Shown: positions 18,248-28,780, counted from the stretch's first letter. The stretch is DNA of 64,000 bases from Candidatus Neoehrlichia procyonis str. RAC413 (GCF_000964795.1 NZ_LANX01000001.1:868001-932000), one strand, 5' to 3'. The notes: generated by a model not told the origin, from the letters alone. A program made the numbers and translations.

Positions 18248-19090
18248 TTACTGAGAAGTCTCTCTTAATATATCATTAATTGACACTTTACTTCTCGTAC
18301 TATTATCAACCGTCTTTACAATAACAGCACAATATAAAGATACATTACCTTTACCACAAGAATAAGAACCTGGTACTACTACAGAATAAGGTGGAACTTC
18401 TCCATAAAAAACCTCCCCTGTACCCCTATTCACAATTCTCGTAGATGCACCAATAAACACACCCATTGCTATTACAGATCCTTCTCTTACTATTACACCA
18501 TCCACAATCTCGCTTCTAGCACCTATAAAACAATTATCTTCTACAATTACAGGTCTATTTACCAATGGTTCTAAAACACCCCCTATTCCAGCACCACCAG
18601 AAATATGACAATTCTTTCCTATTTGAGCACAGCTACCTATTGAACCCCAAGTATCAATCATAGTACCTACATCCACATAGGCTCCAACATTTACAAAGCT
18701 TGGCATTAACACTACATCAGATGCAATATAAGCAGATTTACGTACAATAGAACCTGGAACAGCCCTTATATTCATCTCATCAAAATTATTCTTGCTCCAA
18801 TTACTAAATTTTAGCGGTATCTTATCATAATAATTAGACCTACCAAAGAGACCTGTGGAAACTGAAAGTTCTATTAATTGTGACTTTTGCGTACGAAAAT
18901 AAATTAATATTGCTTTCTTAATCCATTCATTAACTATCCAATGATCATTATTTTTTTCACAAACCCGAATTTTACCTTCATCTAACATATTAACAACAAC
19001 TTCAGCAAGGTCTCGCATTTTGTTCTGATTGCTCTCCTGCATCAAAACATTTAACGGTTTATCAAAATAAATTTTAACATCGTTAATCAC
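18248..19090 (-). CDS. dapD: Tetrahydrodipicolinate N-succinyltransferase
   Basis: Catalyses succinylation of tetrahydrodipicolinate in the succinylase route to diaminopimelate and lysine. The C-terminal left-handed beta-helix of hexapeptide repeats is evident ([17 protein letters not shown]..., [23 protein letters not shown]). The length of 280 residues fits DapD. The start is a GTG at 19090 with GAGG about a dozen bases upstream. With dapF in this window it indicates an active DAP/lysine branch. Ehrlichia is usually described as lacking a normal peptidoglycan wall, so lysine or a minimal wall material may be the product. mnmE follows in the same likely operon. Confidence 0.95.
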   Translation of the reverse strand: MINDVKIYFDKPLNVLMQESNQNKMRDLAEVVVNMLDEGKIRVCEKNNDHWIVNEWIKKAILIYFRTQKSQLIELSVSTGLFGRSNYYDKIPLKFSNWSKNNFDEMNIRAVPGSIVRKSAYIASDVVLMPSFVNVGAYVDVGTMIDTWGSIGSCAQIGKNCHISGGAGIGGVLEPLVNRPVIVEDNCFIGARSEIVDGVIVREGSVIAMGVFIGASTRIVNRGTGEVFYGEVPPYSVVVPGSYSCGKGNVSLYCAVIVKTVDNSTRSKVSINDILRETSQ

Positions 19091-20119
19091 AATAGTAATA
19101 CCTCAAAAATTCCACAACAAATATTATAACTAATACATCAAGCAATCTTAATACACCCTATGCATTTCATAATATAGTTAAGACATAATAAAAAACAACA
19201 ACATTTATTTATGAAACGTCATCCTCTAAAAAACATTTAATTAGTTGCTTATAATATGCAATTCACTACCGAATAAACATAAAATTCTATCTATAATCAA
19301 GGAAACACAGCAAAAGAGTTAACAAAAATTAAAATATATAATGTACACAGCCATAATATTTAAAGTATCACACCATATAAATCCTAAGCTAATACCTTAC
19401 ACAACAATGCTATCTACTAGCAAGATACTTCTATAATTGTCTTGTATGCAAAATTAGAAAAACTTTTGCATACACACAAAGTATCCATAATACAACTCTC
19501 CCTTACCATTATATTTGTGTTTTAAAATATATCATTCATAATAAATCTAATATTTATACTGCTTAAACTCATAACAGAAATACAATTATATATATCAATA
19601 CATTGATATGACATTATTAGATATATTAAACCTTTTTATTCAATATTAGTACTGTTACAGTAATATGAAAGTAAACTGTTCAAATACATTAGAATTAAAA
19701 GTTAACAAAATATATAGGGTTATCTAAGATCGCCATGAGATTAAGATATTTATTAGAACATATGGATACCAAATACATTATGTAAAATGACTAATAAAAA
19801 ACAATAACGCTGATAACTACTTTTTTTTAAAGATATCAACATTAATTTTATAAATTAATAAATATAATTACATAATTAACTGCAACACAATTCAGCATTT
19901 TTATTATAGAAAATAAAAAAAATGTTAGATATAAAAATACAAAGTCATATTACATTACTAATGTTAATCTCTAAAACTATTAACATCTACTTACAGTACA
20001 CATTATATTAAAATAATGCAATAATAAGTATGGCACTTTTATATCCTTTATTTTATAATAGTAATATTCTTAATAATACAATATAATTAGCTGTGCATAT
20101 TATTATATAATACTATTCA
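19091..20119. other. Long AT-rich spacer, no gene seen
   Basis: This spacer of 1029 bases lies between the divergent dapD and the zinc-ribbon gene. It holds no open frame above about 20 codons with a credible start and no recognised RNA. A 16-codon open stretch at about 19736 has no ribosome binding site and I do not call it. Promoters for both flanking genes should be at its ends. Confidence 0.5.
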
Positions 20120-20758
20120 ATGAAAATAGCATGTGAAAGTTGCCAAGCAATATATAGAATTGAAAAATCTAAGATTCCTGCAAAAGGTAAAAGGGTTAAA
20201 TGCACAAACTGTGGCAATACTTGGATGCATATCCCAAAATATAAACATGATACACTACAGCAATCAAATGCGGTAGAAAAAAAAGAATTTGTCAATAAAA
20301 AAAATACTAACCTTCCAAAAAAAGCATTATGTAGTAATATTGTACTAATAATAGCAATAATACCTCTGATATTTCTTTTTTCTACTACATTTCAAAACAG
20401 TATACCATATAATATAAGAAAGATTTACCGCTTAACAGAAACATATGATACATCCGGCATAAAACTTGCTAGTTCTAATATAGAAATATCTAAAGTAGAT
20501 ACTAAAACTGTAAATATAAAAATAAGTGGTAGTATTGAAAACCAATCAAAAGAGGAAAAATTTATACCTGACATTTATTTCATTTTTTACAATAAGGATA
20601 AAAAAGTTTTATTATCACAAAAATTAAGAATTAACAAATACGGTATTATACCTAGTAATACAAGATATAATTTTACCAAAAACATATATAGTGTTTCAAG
20701 TGAAGTTAATACTTTACAAATAAAAATAGGCAATATGTTTGAAGCATGTTTTTACTAA
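20120..20758 (+). CDS. MJ0042-type zinc-ribbon membrane protein
   Basis: The N-terminus is the MJ0042 zinc ribbon: KIACESCQAIYRI, then RVKCTNCGNTW, two CxxC pairs about 20 residues apart. One membrane helix follows at about 73-90 (IVLIIAIIPLIFLFSTT). The remaining 120 residues would be periplasmic, with beta-rich sequence similar in kind to the DUF3426 domains that follow such ribbons in alphaproteobacteria. The function of the family is not established. It ends TAA one base before the xseA ATG, so the two are translationally coupled. Length 212, no signs of damage. Confidence 0.75.
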   Translation: MKIACESCQAIYRIEKSKIPAKGKRVKCTNCGNTWMHIPKYKHDTLQQSNAVEKKEFVNKKNTNLPKKALCSNIVLIIAIIPLIFLFSTTFQNSIPYNIRKIYRLTETYDTSGIKLASSNIEISKVDTKTVNIKISGSIENQSKEEKFIPDIYFIFYNKDKKVLLSQKLRINKYGIIPSNTRYNFTKNIYSVSSEVNTLQIKIGNMFEACFY

Positions 20759-20759
20759 T

Positions 20760-21929
20760 ATGATACCAGAATTTACTGTTACTGAAATTACAAGAATTTT
20801 CCAACATTTTGTACATGAAACTTTTAATACAATTAAAGTTAGAGGAGAAGTTAGTAATAAATCTAAACCAAAATCTGGACACACTTATTTTACATTAAAA
20901 GATGATAACGCTATAATCCATGCAATATGCTGGAATAATACAAAACTAAATATTAACCTTACAGATGGAATGGAAGTTATTTGTACAGGATTTTTAACCA
21001 CTTACCAGTCAAAATATCAACTAATTATAGAGCATGCATCATTAGCAGGATTAGGTCAATTACAAGCAATACTTGAAAAAACAAAAAAAAAACTAGAACA
21101 AGAAGGATTATTTGACATAAAAAACAAAAAAAAATTACCAATTCTTCCTCAAATAATAGGAGTTATTACATCCATAACTGGTTCTGTGCTTCAAGACATA
21201 ATTAATCGAGTAAAAAGCCGTTTTCCTACACATATTGTAATACACCCAGTAGCAGTACAAGGTACAGAAGCACATATTCAAATAATACACGCAATATCTC
21301 AATTTAATCTTGCACAAAATAACCGTCCAGGTGTTCTTATTATTGCAAGAGGAGGTGGTAGCACTGAGGATTTATGGCCCTTTAATGAAGAGCTACTTGC
21401 TAGAGCTGTAGCTAATTCACAAATTCCTATAATTTCTGCAATTGGACATGAAACAGATTTTACACTTATTGATTACGTAGCAGATATTCGTGCCCCTACT
21501 CCAACAGCAGCAGTGGAAATTGCATTACCAGAAAAATCACAATTTTTAGAAACCATAAATAATAAGTTTTACAAAATCAAAACTATACTACAACAATTAC
21601 TGGATAATAAAAATTGTTATTTACTAAAATTAAATAATAAGCTACTAGAAAATAAATACAAACTTAAATCACTAAATTATAAATTACATGAATATAACAA
21701 CAAAGTAAATACACTGTTTAAAATGCTATTACTACAAAAAAAGCAAGATCTCAGTAATTTATTTTGTAAAATAAACTATTACAATAAAGAACACTTATTA
21801 AATGTAGGATACACTATCATATATGACAAAAGTGGTAAAGTTATAGATAAATCTAAACATTTATCTTTTAATGATATTATTACCATTGAATGGAAGGATG
21901 GCAAACGTAAGGCTATAATTAAATCCTAA
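20760..21929 (+). CDS. xseA: Exodeoxyribonuclease VII large subunit
   Basis: XseA with the small subunit XseB forms a nuclease that degrades single-stranded DNA. The N-terminal OB domain begins PEFTVTEITRIF and includes GEVSNKSKPKSGHTYFTLKD. The catalytic domain has the family motifs ARGGGSTEDLWPFNEE, SAIGHETDFTL and VADIRAPTPTAA. A coiled-coil region follows (about 260-350). I choose the ATG at 20760, which follows the zinc-ribbon gene's stop directly (TAATATG); an in-frame upstream ATG (20739) overlaps that gene and adds residues foreign to the family. About 389 residues, somewhat short but complete. xseB is not adjacent. Confidence 0.95.
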   Translation: MIPEFTVTEITRIFQHFVHETFNTIKVRGEVSNKSKPKSGHTYFTLKDDNAIIHAICWNNTKLNINLTDGMEVICTGFLTTYQSKYQLIIEHASLAGLGQLQAILEKTKKKLEQEGLFDIKNKKKLPILPQIIGVITSITGSVLQDIINRVKSRFPTHIVIHPVAVQGTEAHIQIIHAISQFNLAQNNRPGVLIIARGGGSTEDLWPFNEELLARAVANSQIPIISAIGHETDFTLIDYVADIRAPTPTAAVEIALPEKSQFLETINNKFYKIKTILQQLLDNKNCYLLKLNNKLLENKYKLKSLNYKLHEYNNKVNTLFKMLLLQKKQDLSNLFCKINYYNKEHLLNVGYTIIYDKSGKVIDKSKHLSFNDIITIEWKDGKRKAIIKS

Positions 21930-22401
21930 ATTCAGTATTTAAATAATAGTAACTTATATTCACAGTTAATATTGACATAAATCTGCCTTATTTTTCAAAA
22001 CTTCATCAGCCACAATTAAATACAACATCCTAAATACATAAAAAACTAATAATATGTGCTTCTTACATAAATTATACAAACTCATGCTAATACTATAAAA
22101 AATTAATAATAAGTAATACCTTTATATACCATAAACACATATCTCAGTTATTTTCATTATTAATAGACTTACTACTCTCTACTAAAAGAGATAAAATTCA
22201 CATAAGACAAAACTTCCCTTTTATGAAATTAATGAACAATCTACAAAGTTTAAAAACTCATTAAATTAAATATTAAGCATAACATTCATATTTAGCTTAA
22301 TAATATAGCTCAATGTATACAAATATACACTACAGATAAATTCTCAACATAAAATCGCTCTATAAAATCTATTTAGATTAAGAAAGTAAAATGTATAAAA
22401 A
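21930..22401. other. AT-rich spacer, no gene seen
   Basis: This spacer of 472 bases separates the convergent xseA and pgk genes. No gene, RNA, repeat or clear terminator hairpin was seen. Confidence 0.55.
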
Positions 22402-23574
22402 CTAAATTATGCTTAAAAAGTGCAACAATGCTCCTCCTCCTGTAGAAATGTATGTAAAATCTTCTTCTGAAAACCCAGCCAGTTTGATTGCAAAAATACT
22501 ATCACCTCCACCAACAATAACATTAATGTTTTCATTTTTAAGATTTACCAAAGTACGTACTAAGCCAAACGTACCTCGAGAAAATTTCTCATATTCAAAT
22601 GCTCCAACAGGCCCATTCCATAAAATGGTATTGCACTTTTGTAATATGGTTTTAATTTTTGACAAAGTGTTATCACCAATATCTAGAATCATATCATCAG
22701 GCTCTACATTATCGATACTTTTTAAAGAACTTACATCGGAATTAACATTCTTTGCAGTAACACAATCCACTGGCAAGATAATTTCACAGTGATTTTGTTG
22801 TGCAATACTCATAACTTTTTTAGGTATATCATGTAATATGTTTTCGTATAAAGATTTACCTATATTTATATTTTGCATTAGTAAAAAATTATTTGCTATG
22901 GCCCCTCCCAGTATTAAAAAATCAATTTTACTTGCTATATTTTGCAGCATAGATATCTTAGTTGAAATTTTAGAGCCTCCAACTATAACAGCAACCGGCT
23001 TACTAGCATTTGACACAACTTTATTAAGATAATGTACTTCTTGTTGAAAATTCAATCCTACAAAAGATGGCAAAAACTTTGTAATTGCATCTATAGAAGC
23101 ATGCTGGCGATGAAAACAGGAAAACGCATCATTAACATATACATCCGCAATCAAAGACAGCTGCCTTGCAAAGACATCACTATTTTCTTCTTCTCCTCGA
23201 TTGAATCGCAAGTTTTCTAACAAAAAAATAGATTTTTCTGAAGAATATATTACATTTTTAGCTACTTCTATATTTTCACTTACAAAAAGTACATCTTGTT
23301 TACACATTTGACCTATTACATCTGTCAAAAATCTTAAAGATAATTTTTCATCATATGTCTTTGGACGGCCAAAATGTGAGATTATGATAACTTTAGCATT
23401 GTATTGCAACAAATAATTAATTGTTGGAATCAACCTTATTATACGCGTGTAATCTTGTATTACACAACTTACAATTGGAACATTCAAATCTGCACGCAGT
23501 ATTACAACTTTATTGCTAAAATCAAAATCCTGCATTTTACGCATATTACATACGTCAAAGCTTTTATTATCCAT
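22402..23574 (-). CDS. pgk: Phosphoglycerate kinase
   Basis: Interconverts 1,3-bisphosphoglycerate and 3-phosphoglycerate with ADP/ATP. Family marks are VILRADLNVPI, the substrate His/Arg region SHFGRP, FLLENLRFN, VNDAFSCFHRQHAS and VIVGGSKISTK. Towards the C-terminus come the nucleotide region ILWNGPVGAFE and the end GGGDSIFAIKLAG...ISTGGGALLHFL. Length 390 is normal. gap (for the preceding step) is at the far end of the window. In Ehrlichia the lower glycolytic enzymes are thought to run in the gluconeogenic direction, as sugar uptake and phosphofructokinase are missing; that is known of the group and not shown here. Single gene with long spacers on both sides. Confidence 0.96.
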   Translation of the reverse strand: MDNKSFDVCNMRKMQDFDFSNKVVILRADLNVPIVSCVIQDYTRIIRLIPTINYLLQYNAKVIIISHFGRPKTYDEKLSLRFLTDVIGQMCKQDVLFVSENIEVAKNVIYSSEKSIFLLENLRFNRGEEENSDVFARQLSLIADVYVNDAFSCFHRQHASIDAITKFLPSFVGLNFQQEVHYLNKVVSNASKPVAVIVGGSKISTKISMLQNIASKIDFLILGGAIANNFLLMQNINIGKSLYENILHDIPKKVMSIAQQNHCEIILPVDCVTAKNVNSDVSSLKSIDNVEPDDMILDIGDNTLSKIKTILQKCNTILWNGPVGAFEYEKFSRGTFGLVRTLVNLKNENINVIVGGGDSIFAIKLAGFSEEDFTYISTGGGALLHFLSII

Positions 23575-24009
23575 ACAAACACAATATTAATAAATTACTC
23601 AAAAATATAACAGCATTCTTAGATATTCATAGATTTTTAATATTATATACTCTACAATGTATTGTACCACGTACTTACTATTTAGTAGAAATAAAATTAC
23701 TTAATAGAAGAAGAATCTTTAATAGAGTCAAAAAGCTGTAATAATCATTAAGTATTCAAATATATACTTTCCATTAATTCATCAGATTATATAAATTCTG
23801 TATGATTAGATGATCCGAATTGTATAAAAACCAAGCTGTTTCTATATAAATGTAGAAATGCTTAAGGTTACTTAAAATACCATAAATATAATTTGTTTAA
23901 ATACCAAGATCAATTAGTAATCATAATAAATATGCAATAATTTTATACCCTTTATAATTAAAGTATAGTAAACAAGACAAAAATCATATAGCTTTCAAAA
24001 TGGCTTAGC
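23575..24009. other. AT-rich spacer upstream of a gene remnant
   Basis: This is the upstream region of pgk, holding its unlocated promoter. Nothing else was recognised until the repeat-like remnant beginning near 24010. Confidence 0.45.
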
Positions 24010-24155
24010 TCTATTAAAGAAGAAAATTGCCTACAATTTAGTAATTAAACTTTATTTAACCAAAACTTCCTAAAGATATAGATAGAAAAAAGTCCCACAG
24101 TAGATATAAAACACTACACAATAAATATATTTAATAGTTAAATTAACATTTACAG
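24010..24155 (+). pseudogene. Decayed copy of the 3' end of the next gene
   Basis: CTTCCTAAAGATATAGA at about 24067 matches the same words at about 24718 inside the gene downstream. The likeness continues through GTAGA.TATAAAA, CTACACAAT, TTAATAGTT and AATTAACAT at matching spacing, with small insertions and deletions. The remnant ends where the intact gene ends. A weaker match seems to extend upstream to about 24010. The frame is broken. The two copies are about 650 bp apart, so this is an old tandem gene duplication with one copy eroding. Confidence 0.55.
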
Positions 24156-24372
24156 CACTTGAAACATTCACCTTAGTAACAACATAAAGCTAATATTGTA
24201 TCTAATAAAGCTTCTCTTATTTACCTTAAAACATAAGGCATAAACACAAAATTACATACCTATTATTATAACATCACAAAACAACTAGCATGTACATATC
24301 AACAACACCTTATTATATGTTAATTAACCATCAAAATATATAATATTCAAATAACCATTTCCTGAGGTAATA

Positions 24373-24798
24373 ATGTCAAATACATCATATAATATAAATA
24401 ATAATGTACACCCAAAAAAAATAACATGGGAAATTATAAAAAATCAAAAATATACTGAAAATAATCTCTCACAAATATCTTACCTTTATGTTATAAAAGC
24501 ATGCGACAAAGAAGTTTACACATCTAATAATCAAGAACCTTCATGTAATATTATTATAAAAATCAGTATCTCCATCGAAAATATACTGCTTAATAAATTA
24601 CTTGATATTGAAATATTACAAGGTATTACATTTCACAAATTTATCAGCAAAAAAAGAAACAATTTATTAAGATTACAAGACTTATCAAAATTTTTTAAAA
24701 CTTCATTTAATCTAAAGCTTCCTAAAGATATAGAAGAAAGTTTTACTGTAGAATATAAAAAAGCTACACAATTACTTAATAGTTCAATTAACATATAA
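24373..24798 (+). CDS. Hypothetical protein, 141 residues
   Basis: I do not recognise this protein. It has 141 residues, starts at an ATG with TGAGG upstream (good ribosome binding site), and is hydrophilic overall with no signal peptide or membrane helix. The first 35 residues are Asn/Lys-rich. A more ordered-looking middle (SYLYVIKACDKEVY..., IIIKISISIENILLNKLLDIEIL) alternates strands and helices, and the C-terminus is helical (LRLQDLSKFFKTSFNLKLP). A decayed partial copy lies about 650 bases upstream, indicating gene duplication in this locus. It is probably lineage-specific. Function unknown. Confidence 0.65.
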   Translation: MSNTSYNINNNVHPKKITWEIIKNQKYTENNLSQISYLYVIKACDKEVYTSNNQEPSCNIIIKISISIENILLNKLLDIEILQGITFHKFISKKRNNLLRLQDLSKFFKTSFNLKLPKDIEESFTVEYKKATQLLNSSINI

Positions 24799-25340
24799 TA
24801 ACGGTAATATATTTATAATAATATAAATGCAAGATTAGTATGTAATAAATAAAGCTTTTTATATTCCCATATACCAATTAATATTATAACTATATATGTG
24901 ATAGACTTATATATCATAAATAAATATTAATATTTCTATTTCAAACACGATACTATATTAAGTTTATAGTAAAGAAGTAAATAGAAATAGTTATAATATT
25001 AAAATGTAAATAATGGACCTGCATTGTATGAGTATTACCCTATGATAATAATATCAAGTTAATAAACCATTATGCAACCTTATTAAAAACCATGGTATAA
25101 AATACAATTTAATAAATAAACATCCATATACTTAACATAGTTTTAAATTATAACTTAACAATATTAGCCCATAATTTTACAACCACAAGTTACTATTTTT
25201 ATATACCTTTGATATACTTAATAATTTTATAAAAAGTATTAACATCACAATATAATCATCAGTATTGTAATCCACAATTAATATTTAATAAATTTACTAA
25301 TGATATAAATATATTCACTTACTAAACATCTTGAATAAGC
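24799..25340. other. AT-rich spacer, no gene seen
   Basis: This spacer of 542 bases lies between two hypothetical genes. It is AT-rich with no gene, RNA or clear repeat recognised. Confidence 0.5.
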
Positions 25341-26000
25341 ATGATTATGCATAATATCTTATGTCTAGCTCAATATCATATTATAGGATATATCTTATTA
25401 GTAATTACAATGTTCAGCCTTTTAGATATTAGTAACAGGAAAATTTCTTATCAATCAACTAACAGTAATAACACAAGTTCTACAAATAATCATAAAATAA
25501 CACAACTTACAAAATCCTATACAATGTTATTACATTCTATATATACAGCAAATGCTTTAGATAAAAATATAACACCACTCACAGATAATTTTATTTTTAA
25601 TGATCATAAACACAAAAAAACTTCTCAGGAATTTTTCATTAATCTATCAACTACATCATATAAAATAAAAACTACAAACACCGTATTAAACACAATAACA
25701 CTTTATACACATTTAGATTATAATTATAATATAATACCTCAAGAAACCGCTAATGTTAATACAACTAATAACAACAGTATTTCTTTAAATTTTTTATCTA
25801 CTAATTCTCAATTAGATATTAACGATAATAAATTTTTCGAAGAAAAATCTGAGAAAAGCGAGAAAATATTAAATAACGAATATAACGAAGAAGAGTTTTT
25901 TGGCAATCTTGAGGAAAACCAAATAGAAATCATTTCTTCTCAAATAAATAATATAACTATATCTTGTATAGGTCATAAAAACGATATTATTATCACTTAA
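25341..26000 (+). CDS. Hypothetical single-span membrane or exported protein
   Basis: I do not recognise this protein. The 219 residues begin with one hydrophobic helix (about residues 9-28, YHIIGYILLVITMFSLLDI) that could be a signal anchor. The rest is low-complexity, rich in Asn, Thr, Ser and Ile (for example TNSNNTSSTNN), with an acidic stretch FFEEKSEKSEKILNNEYNEEEFF near residues 170-190. No Cys motif, repeat or enzyme signature is visible. Such composition is common in Ehrlichia surface or secreted proteins, which is suggestive only. The ATG at 25341 or the second one at 25347 could be used; no strong Shine-Dalgarno is visible. Confidence 0.6.
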   Translation: MIMHNILCLAQYHIIGYILLVITMFSLLDISNRKISYQSTNSNNTSSTNNHKITQLTKSYTMLLHSIYTANALDKNITPLTDNFIFNDHKHKKTSQEFFINLSTTSYKIKTTNTVLNTITLYTHLDYNYNIIPQETANVNTTNNNSISLNFLSTNSQLDINDNKFFEEKSEKSEKILNNEYNEEEFFGNLEENQIEIISSQINNITISCIGHKNDIIIT

Positions 26001-26246
26001 ACATAAATAACCCAGCATAAAAGTATTCTATATGCTATTTATTAAAAATTAGTCATTTTGATAAAAAATTTAAATACGTTTAATTCATAATACATATCAC
26101 TATAAAAAGCTAAGCTGAAAAAACAACTAACTGAATAATAAAGTTTTCTAAAAATGACAATAATAATTAATTTTCACTAGATAGATGATATATTATTAAA
26201 AATGTTTTACCTTAAATATATAATATTTCAATGATTTTACATATAT

Positions 26247-27092
26247 ATGGATAATCAGTTAAAAAAAAACTTCAAACAAGATACATTTAATTTCATTAAA
26301 ATGCATGGTACTTCTAATGATTTCGTCATTATAGATAATCGAACAAGTAATGTAAATGGCAATATTAACTATGCAAAAATAGCACATAGAAAAACTGGTA
26401 TCGGCTGCGATCAAGTTATTGTTATTGATAAGTCCACAAATGCAGATTGTTTTATGCACATATACAATGCAGATGGTAGTAAAGTTGAAATGTGTGGAAA
26501 TGGAGCAAGATGTGTTGCTTACTTATTAATACAAGAACAAAAAACTAAATCTGTATCTATTGAAACAACTAATCGCATCATTTATGGATCACAAATTAGT
26601 CAAGATCAAATACAAATAAATATGGGTAATCCTAAATTTCACTGGAAAGATATACCTCTATCTAAAAAATGCAATACCTTAAATTTACCCATTGTAATTG
26701 AAATGGTAAAGCATCCTGTTGGAGTAAATATAGGAAATCCACATATTGTATTCTTTGTTCAATCCATAAATAGTATACCATTAAATAAGTTAGGCCCAAT
26801 TTTAGAAAATCATCCTTTACTTTCCAATAAAGCAAATATTGGAATAGCAGAAGTTATATCACAAAATCACATAAAGCTAAGAGTTTGGGAACGAGGTGTA
26901 GGAGAAACTTCTTCTTGCGGTAGTGGAGCATGTGCGGCAGTAGTAGCAGCTATAAGACGTAAATACACAAAAAATACAGTATTAGTAACGCTCCAAGGTG
27001 GAAACCTGTTAATATCTTGGAAAGAAAATAACAGTATCCTAATGAGTGGTACAGTAAATTATGTATTTCATGGAACTTATAGTAATAAATAA
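26247..27092 (+). CDS. dapF: Diaminopimelate epimerase
   Basis: Converts LL-diaminopimelate to meso-diaminopimelate, the precursor of lysine and peptidoglycan. Both catalytic Cys motifs are present: EMCGNGARCVAYL (general base/acid Cys, about residue 77) and SSCGSGACAAVVA (about 224). The N-terminal FIKMHGTSNDFVIID and NPHIVFFV are typical. Length 281, with a N-terminal extension of about 15 residues (DNQLKKNFKQDTFN) before the usual start. No neighbour on the same strand is close enough to prove an operon; a small membrane-protein gene starts 58 bases later. Confidence 0.95.
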   Translation: MDNQLKKNFKQDTFNFIKMHGTSNDFVIIDNRTSNVNGNINYAKIAHRKTGIGCDQVIVIDKSTNADCFMHIYNADGSKVEMCGNGARCVAYLLIQEQKTKSVSIETTNRIIYGSQISQDQIQINMGNPKFHWKDIPLSKKCNTLNLPIVIEMVKHPVGVNIGNPHIVFFVQSINSIPLNKLGPILENHPLLSNKANIGIAEVISQNHIKLRVWERGVGETSSCGSGACAAVVAAIRRKYTKNTVLVTLQGGNLLISWKENNSILMSGTVNYVFHGTYSNK

Positions 27093-27150
27093 GTTATAAG
27101 TTGAAAAAAAACAGATTGCTGATACCATACTTTTAAAGTATGTATTAGTT

Positions 27151-27636
27151 ATGGTATGTCACATGAAGGTTACAACAAATATTATATACAAAATCTTAGC
27201 TTGTATTTTTCTAATTACTTTTTTTTCAGTTATTACAAAAAAAACAGTAACTGTTTTCTTTAAGAAAAGTGACATAACATCTTACGAAGATTCTAACTAT
27301 GTTAAAAATATACTAATTGGGTGTCTAAATGTAGTTTTCTCTTGTATTATCTACATGCTAATATTAATATACTGCAATATCAAGCTTATGCTACTACTAA
27401 TTTCAATAACTAATGAGAAGAAACTTAATCACTTTATATTTTTTGAATCATTTCAATCAAAAATCATGCCTTTGCTATTAAATACATACATCACTAGCTT
27501 GCATAGCGTAATAGATAAGAGTCGTTTAACAAAATCACAAAAATTACATATAATGGATAATAATGTTTATGCAAAGTTACAAGAATCTTTAAAAATAATA
27601 CATTCCTTTTATTATCATACAGAACTTTGCAAGTAA
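27151..27636 (+). CDS. Hypothetical two-span membrane protein
   Basis: I do not recognise this protein. It has 161 residues with two hydrophobic segments: about 15-35 (ILACIFLITFFSVI) and 55-85 (IGCLNVVFSCIIYMLILIYC, then IKLMLLLISI). The remaining part is a hydrophilic, probably helical cytoplasmic tail (SLHSVIDKSRLTKSQKLHIM). Starts are possible at 27151 or at the ATG of MKVTTNII four codons later (27163); neither has a strong ribosome binding site. It lies between dapF and a methyltransferase gene, same strand, and ends about 90 bases before the latter. Confidence 0.6.
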   Translation: MVCHMKVTTNIIYKILACIFLITFFSVITKKTVTVFFKKSDITSYEDSNYVKNILIGCLNVVFSCIIYMLILIYCNIKLMLLLISITNEKKLNHFIFFESFQSKIMPLLLNTYITSLHSVIDKSRLTKSQKLHIMDNNVYAKLQESLKIIHSFYYHTELCK

Positions 27637-27724
27637 GCATGTACGTATAACAAAAAGTGAGGTATTTATAGTTTTACAATGCAATGTATATAATTCTAGT
27701 CTTTCATTATTCAATGAGTAATTT

Positions 27725-28780
27725 ATGAAAAGTAGCTTTTTTTTTATAAAAAGTAATTTATTATCCTTAGTGTCAAAAATAGTTAGTTTTTTACCTACTG
27801 TAAATGAAATACCACAGTTTTTAAAAAACAAATGCACACATCTTAAGGAAGAATTTATGTTTATAAAAAGTAAATCTAAAAATTTACTAGCAACCAATAT
27901 CGACCTTGGATTATATCATTTTTATAAAGGTAATATTTCAGATGCAAAAACTCGTTTTTGGCTAATAAGTATCGTTAAACCACACCTACCTATATCGTAT
28001 TACAATATTGGAAGATGTTACTTTATATCAAGAGATTTTAAAAAGGCAGAACAATATTTTCTTAAAGCTATAGCATTAGATAAAAATTATGATGAAGCAA
28101 TTTACTATCTTAATAAAATAAAAGCTCCATATAAAGTCACTCACGTACCTGATAATATTGTTCAGCAGTACTTTAACTATACAAGTGAATACTTTGTAGA
28201 GCATTGGGTAATTACAAAACGATACAGGGCACACGAATACGTAAGATCTTTAATAGTAAACTTCTTTGGTGAATTATCCTGTAACATAGATATTTTAGAT
28301 TTAGGTTGTGGAACTGGAATATGCGGTCAGTTTTTAAAAATAAAAAACATAGGTAAACATATCACAGGAATTGATATATCCAGTCATATGATACACATAG
28401 CAAGAGGATGTTTTGTAAATGGCAAACAAGCATACAATGAACTAATAAATATTAATATGCATGACTTTTTAAAAAGTAACAATAAACCCTACGATGCCAT
28501 AATATTAACAGAGGTTCTTCATTATACAGGAGATCTAAGTTCAATATTTAAATTAGTCAGTACAGCACTAAACCCTAAAGGTATAGTAGTAGGCTTAGTA
28601 AGAGAAATTCACGATGAAAATTTTACTTTTATTCCAGAAGGAGATTTCTTTTGTCACTCATTAAATTATATCAAAAATACAATGCTTCAAGCAAACATGA
28701 AAATTACCTACAGTAGCAATTGTAAAATATATGGCAACCAAATAGATGGCATATTATTCACCGCTAGTCTTGCTACATAA
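27725..28780 (+). CDS. TPR-containing SAM-dependent methyltransferase
   Basis: Two modules can be read. Residues about 58-130 contain two TPR-like helical repeats (LGLYHFYKGNISDAKTRFWL; YYNIGRCYFISRDFKKAEQYF). Residues about 150-350 form a class I methyltransferase with the SAM motif ILDLGCGTGICG, an acidic residue after beta 2 (ITGIDISSHMIHIAR) and a post-motif segment YDAIILTEVLHYTGDL. The substrate is not evident; related TPR-methyltransferases in alphaproteobacteria are uncharacterised or act on small molecules or proteins. The first 45 residues are basic and mildly hydrophobic. Length 351, frame intact. Confidence 0.82.
   Translation: MKSSFFFIKSNLLSLVSKIVSFLPTVNEIPQFLKNKCTHLKEEFMFIKSKSKNLLATNIDLGLYHFYKGNISDAKTRFWLISIVKPHLPISYYNIGRCYFISRDFKKAEQYFLKAIALDKNYDEAIYYLNKIKAPYKVTHVPDNIVQQYFNYTSEYFVEHWVITKRYRAHEYVRSLIVNFFGELSCNIDILDLGCGTGICGQFLKIKNIGKHITGIDISSHMIHIARGCFVNGKQAYNELININMHDFLKSNNKPYDAIILTEVLHYTGDLSSIFKLVSTALNPKGIVVGLVREIHDENFTFIPEGDFFCHSLNYIKNTMLQANMKITYSSNCKIYGNQIDGILFTASLAT

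Noticed and set aside
19736-19786. Short open stretch of 16 codons in the dapD upstream spacer
   Set aside because: Too short, no ribosome binding site, no likeness to known peptides.
20739-20759. xseA start overlapping the zinc-ribbon gene
   Set aside because: The ATG at 20760 follows the upstream stop directly and gives the family N-terminus.
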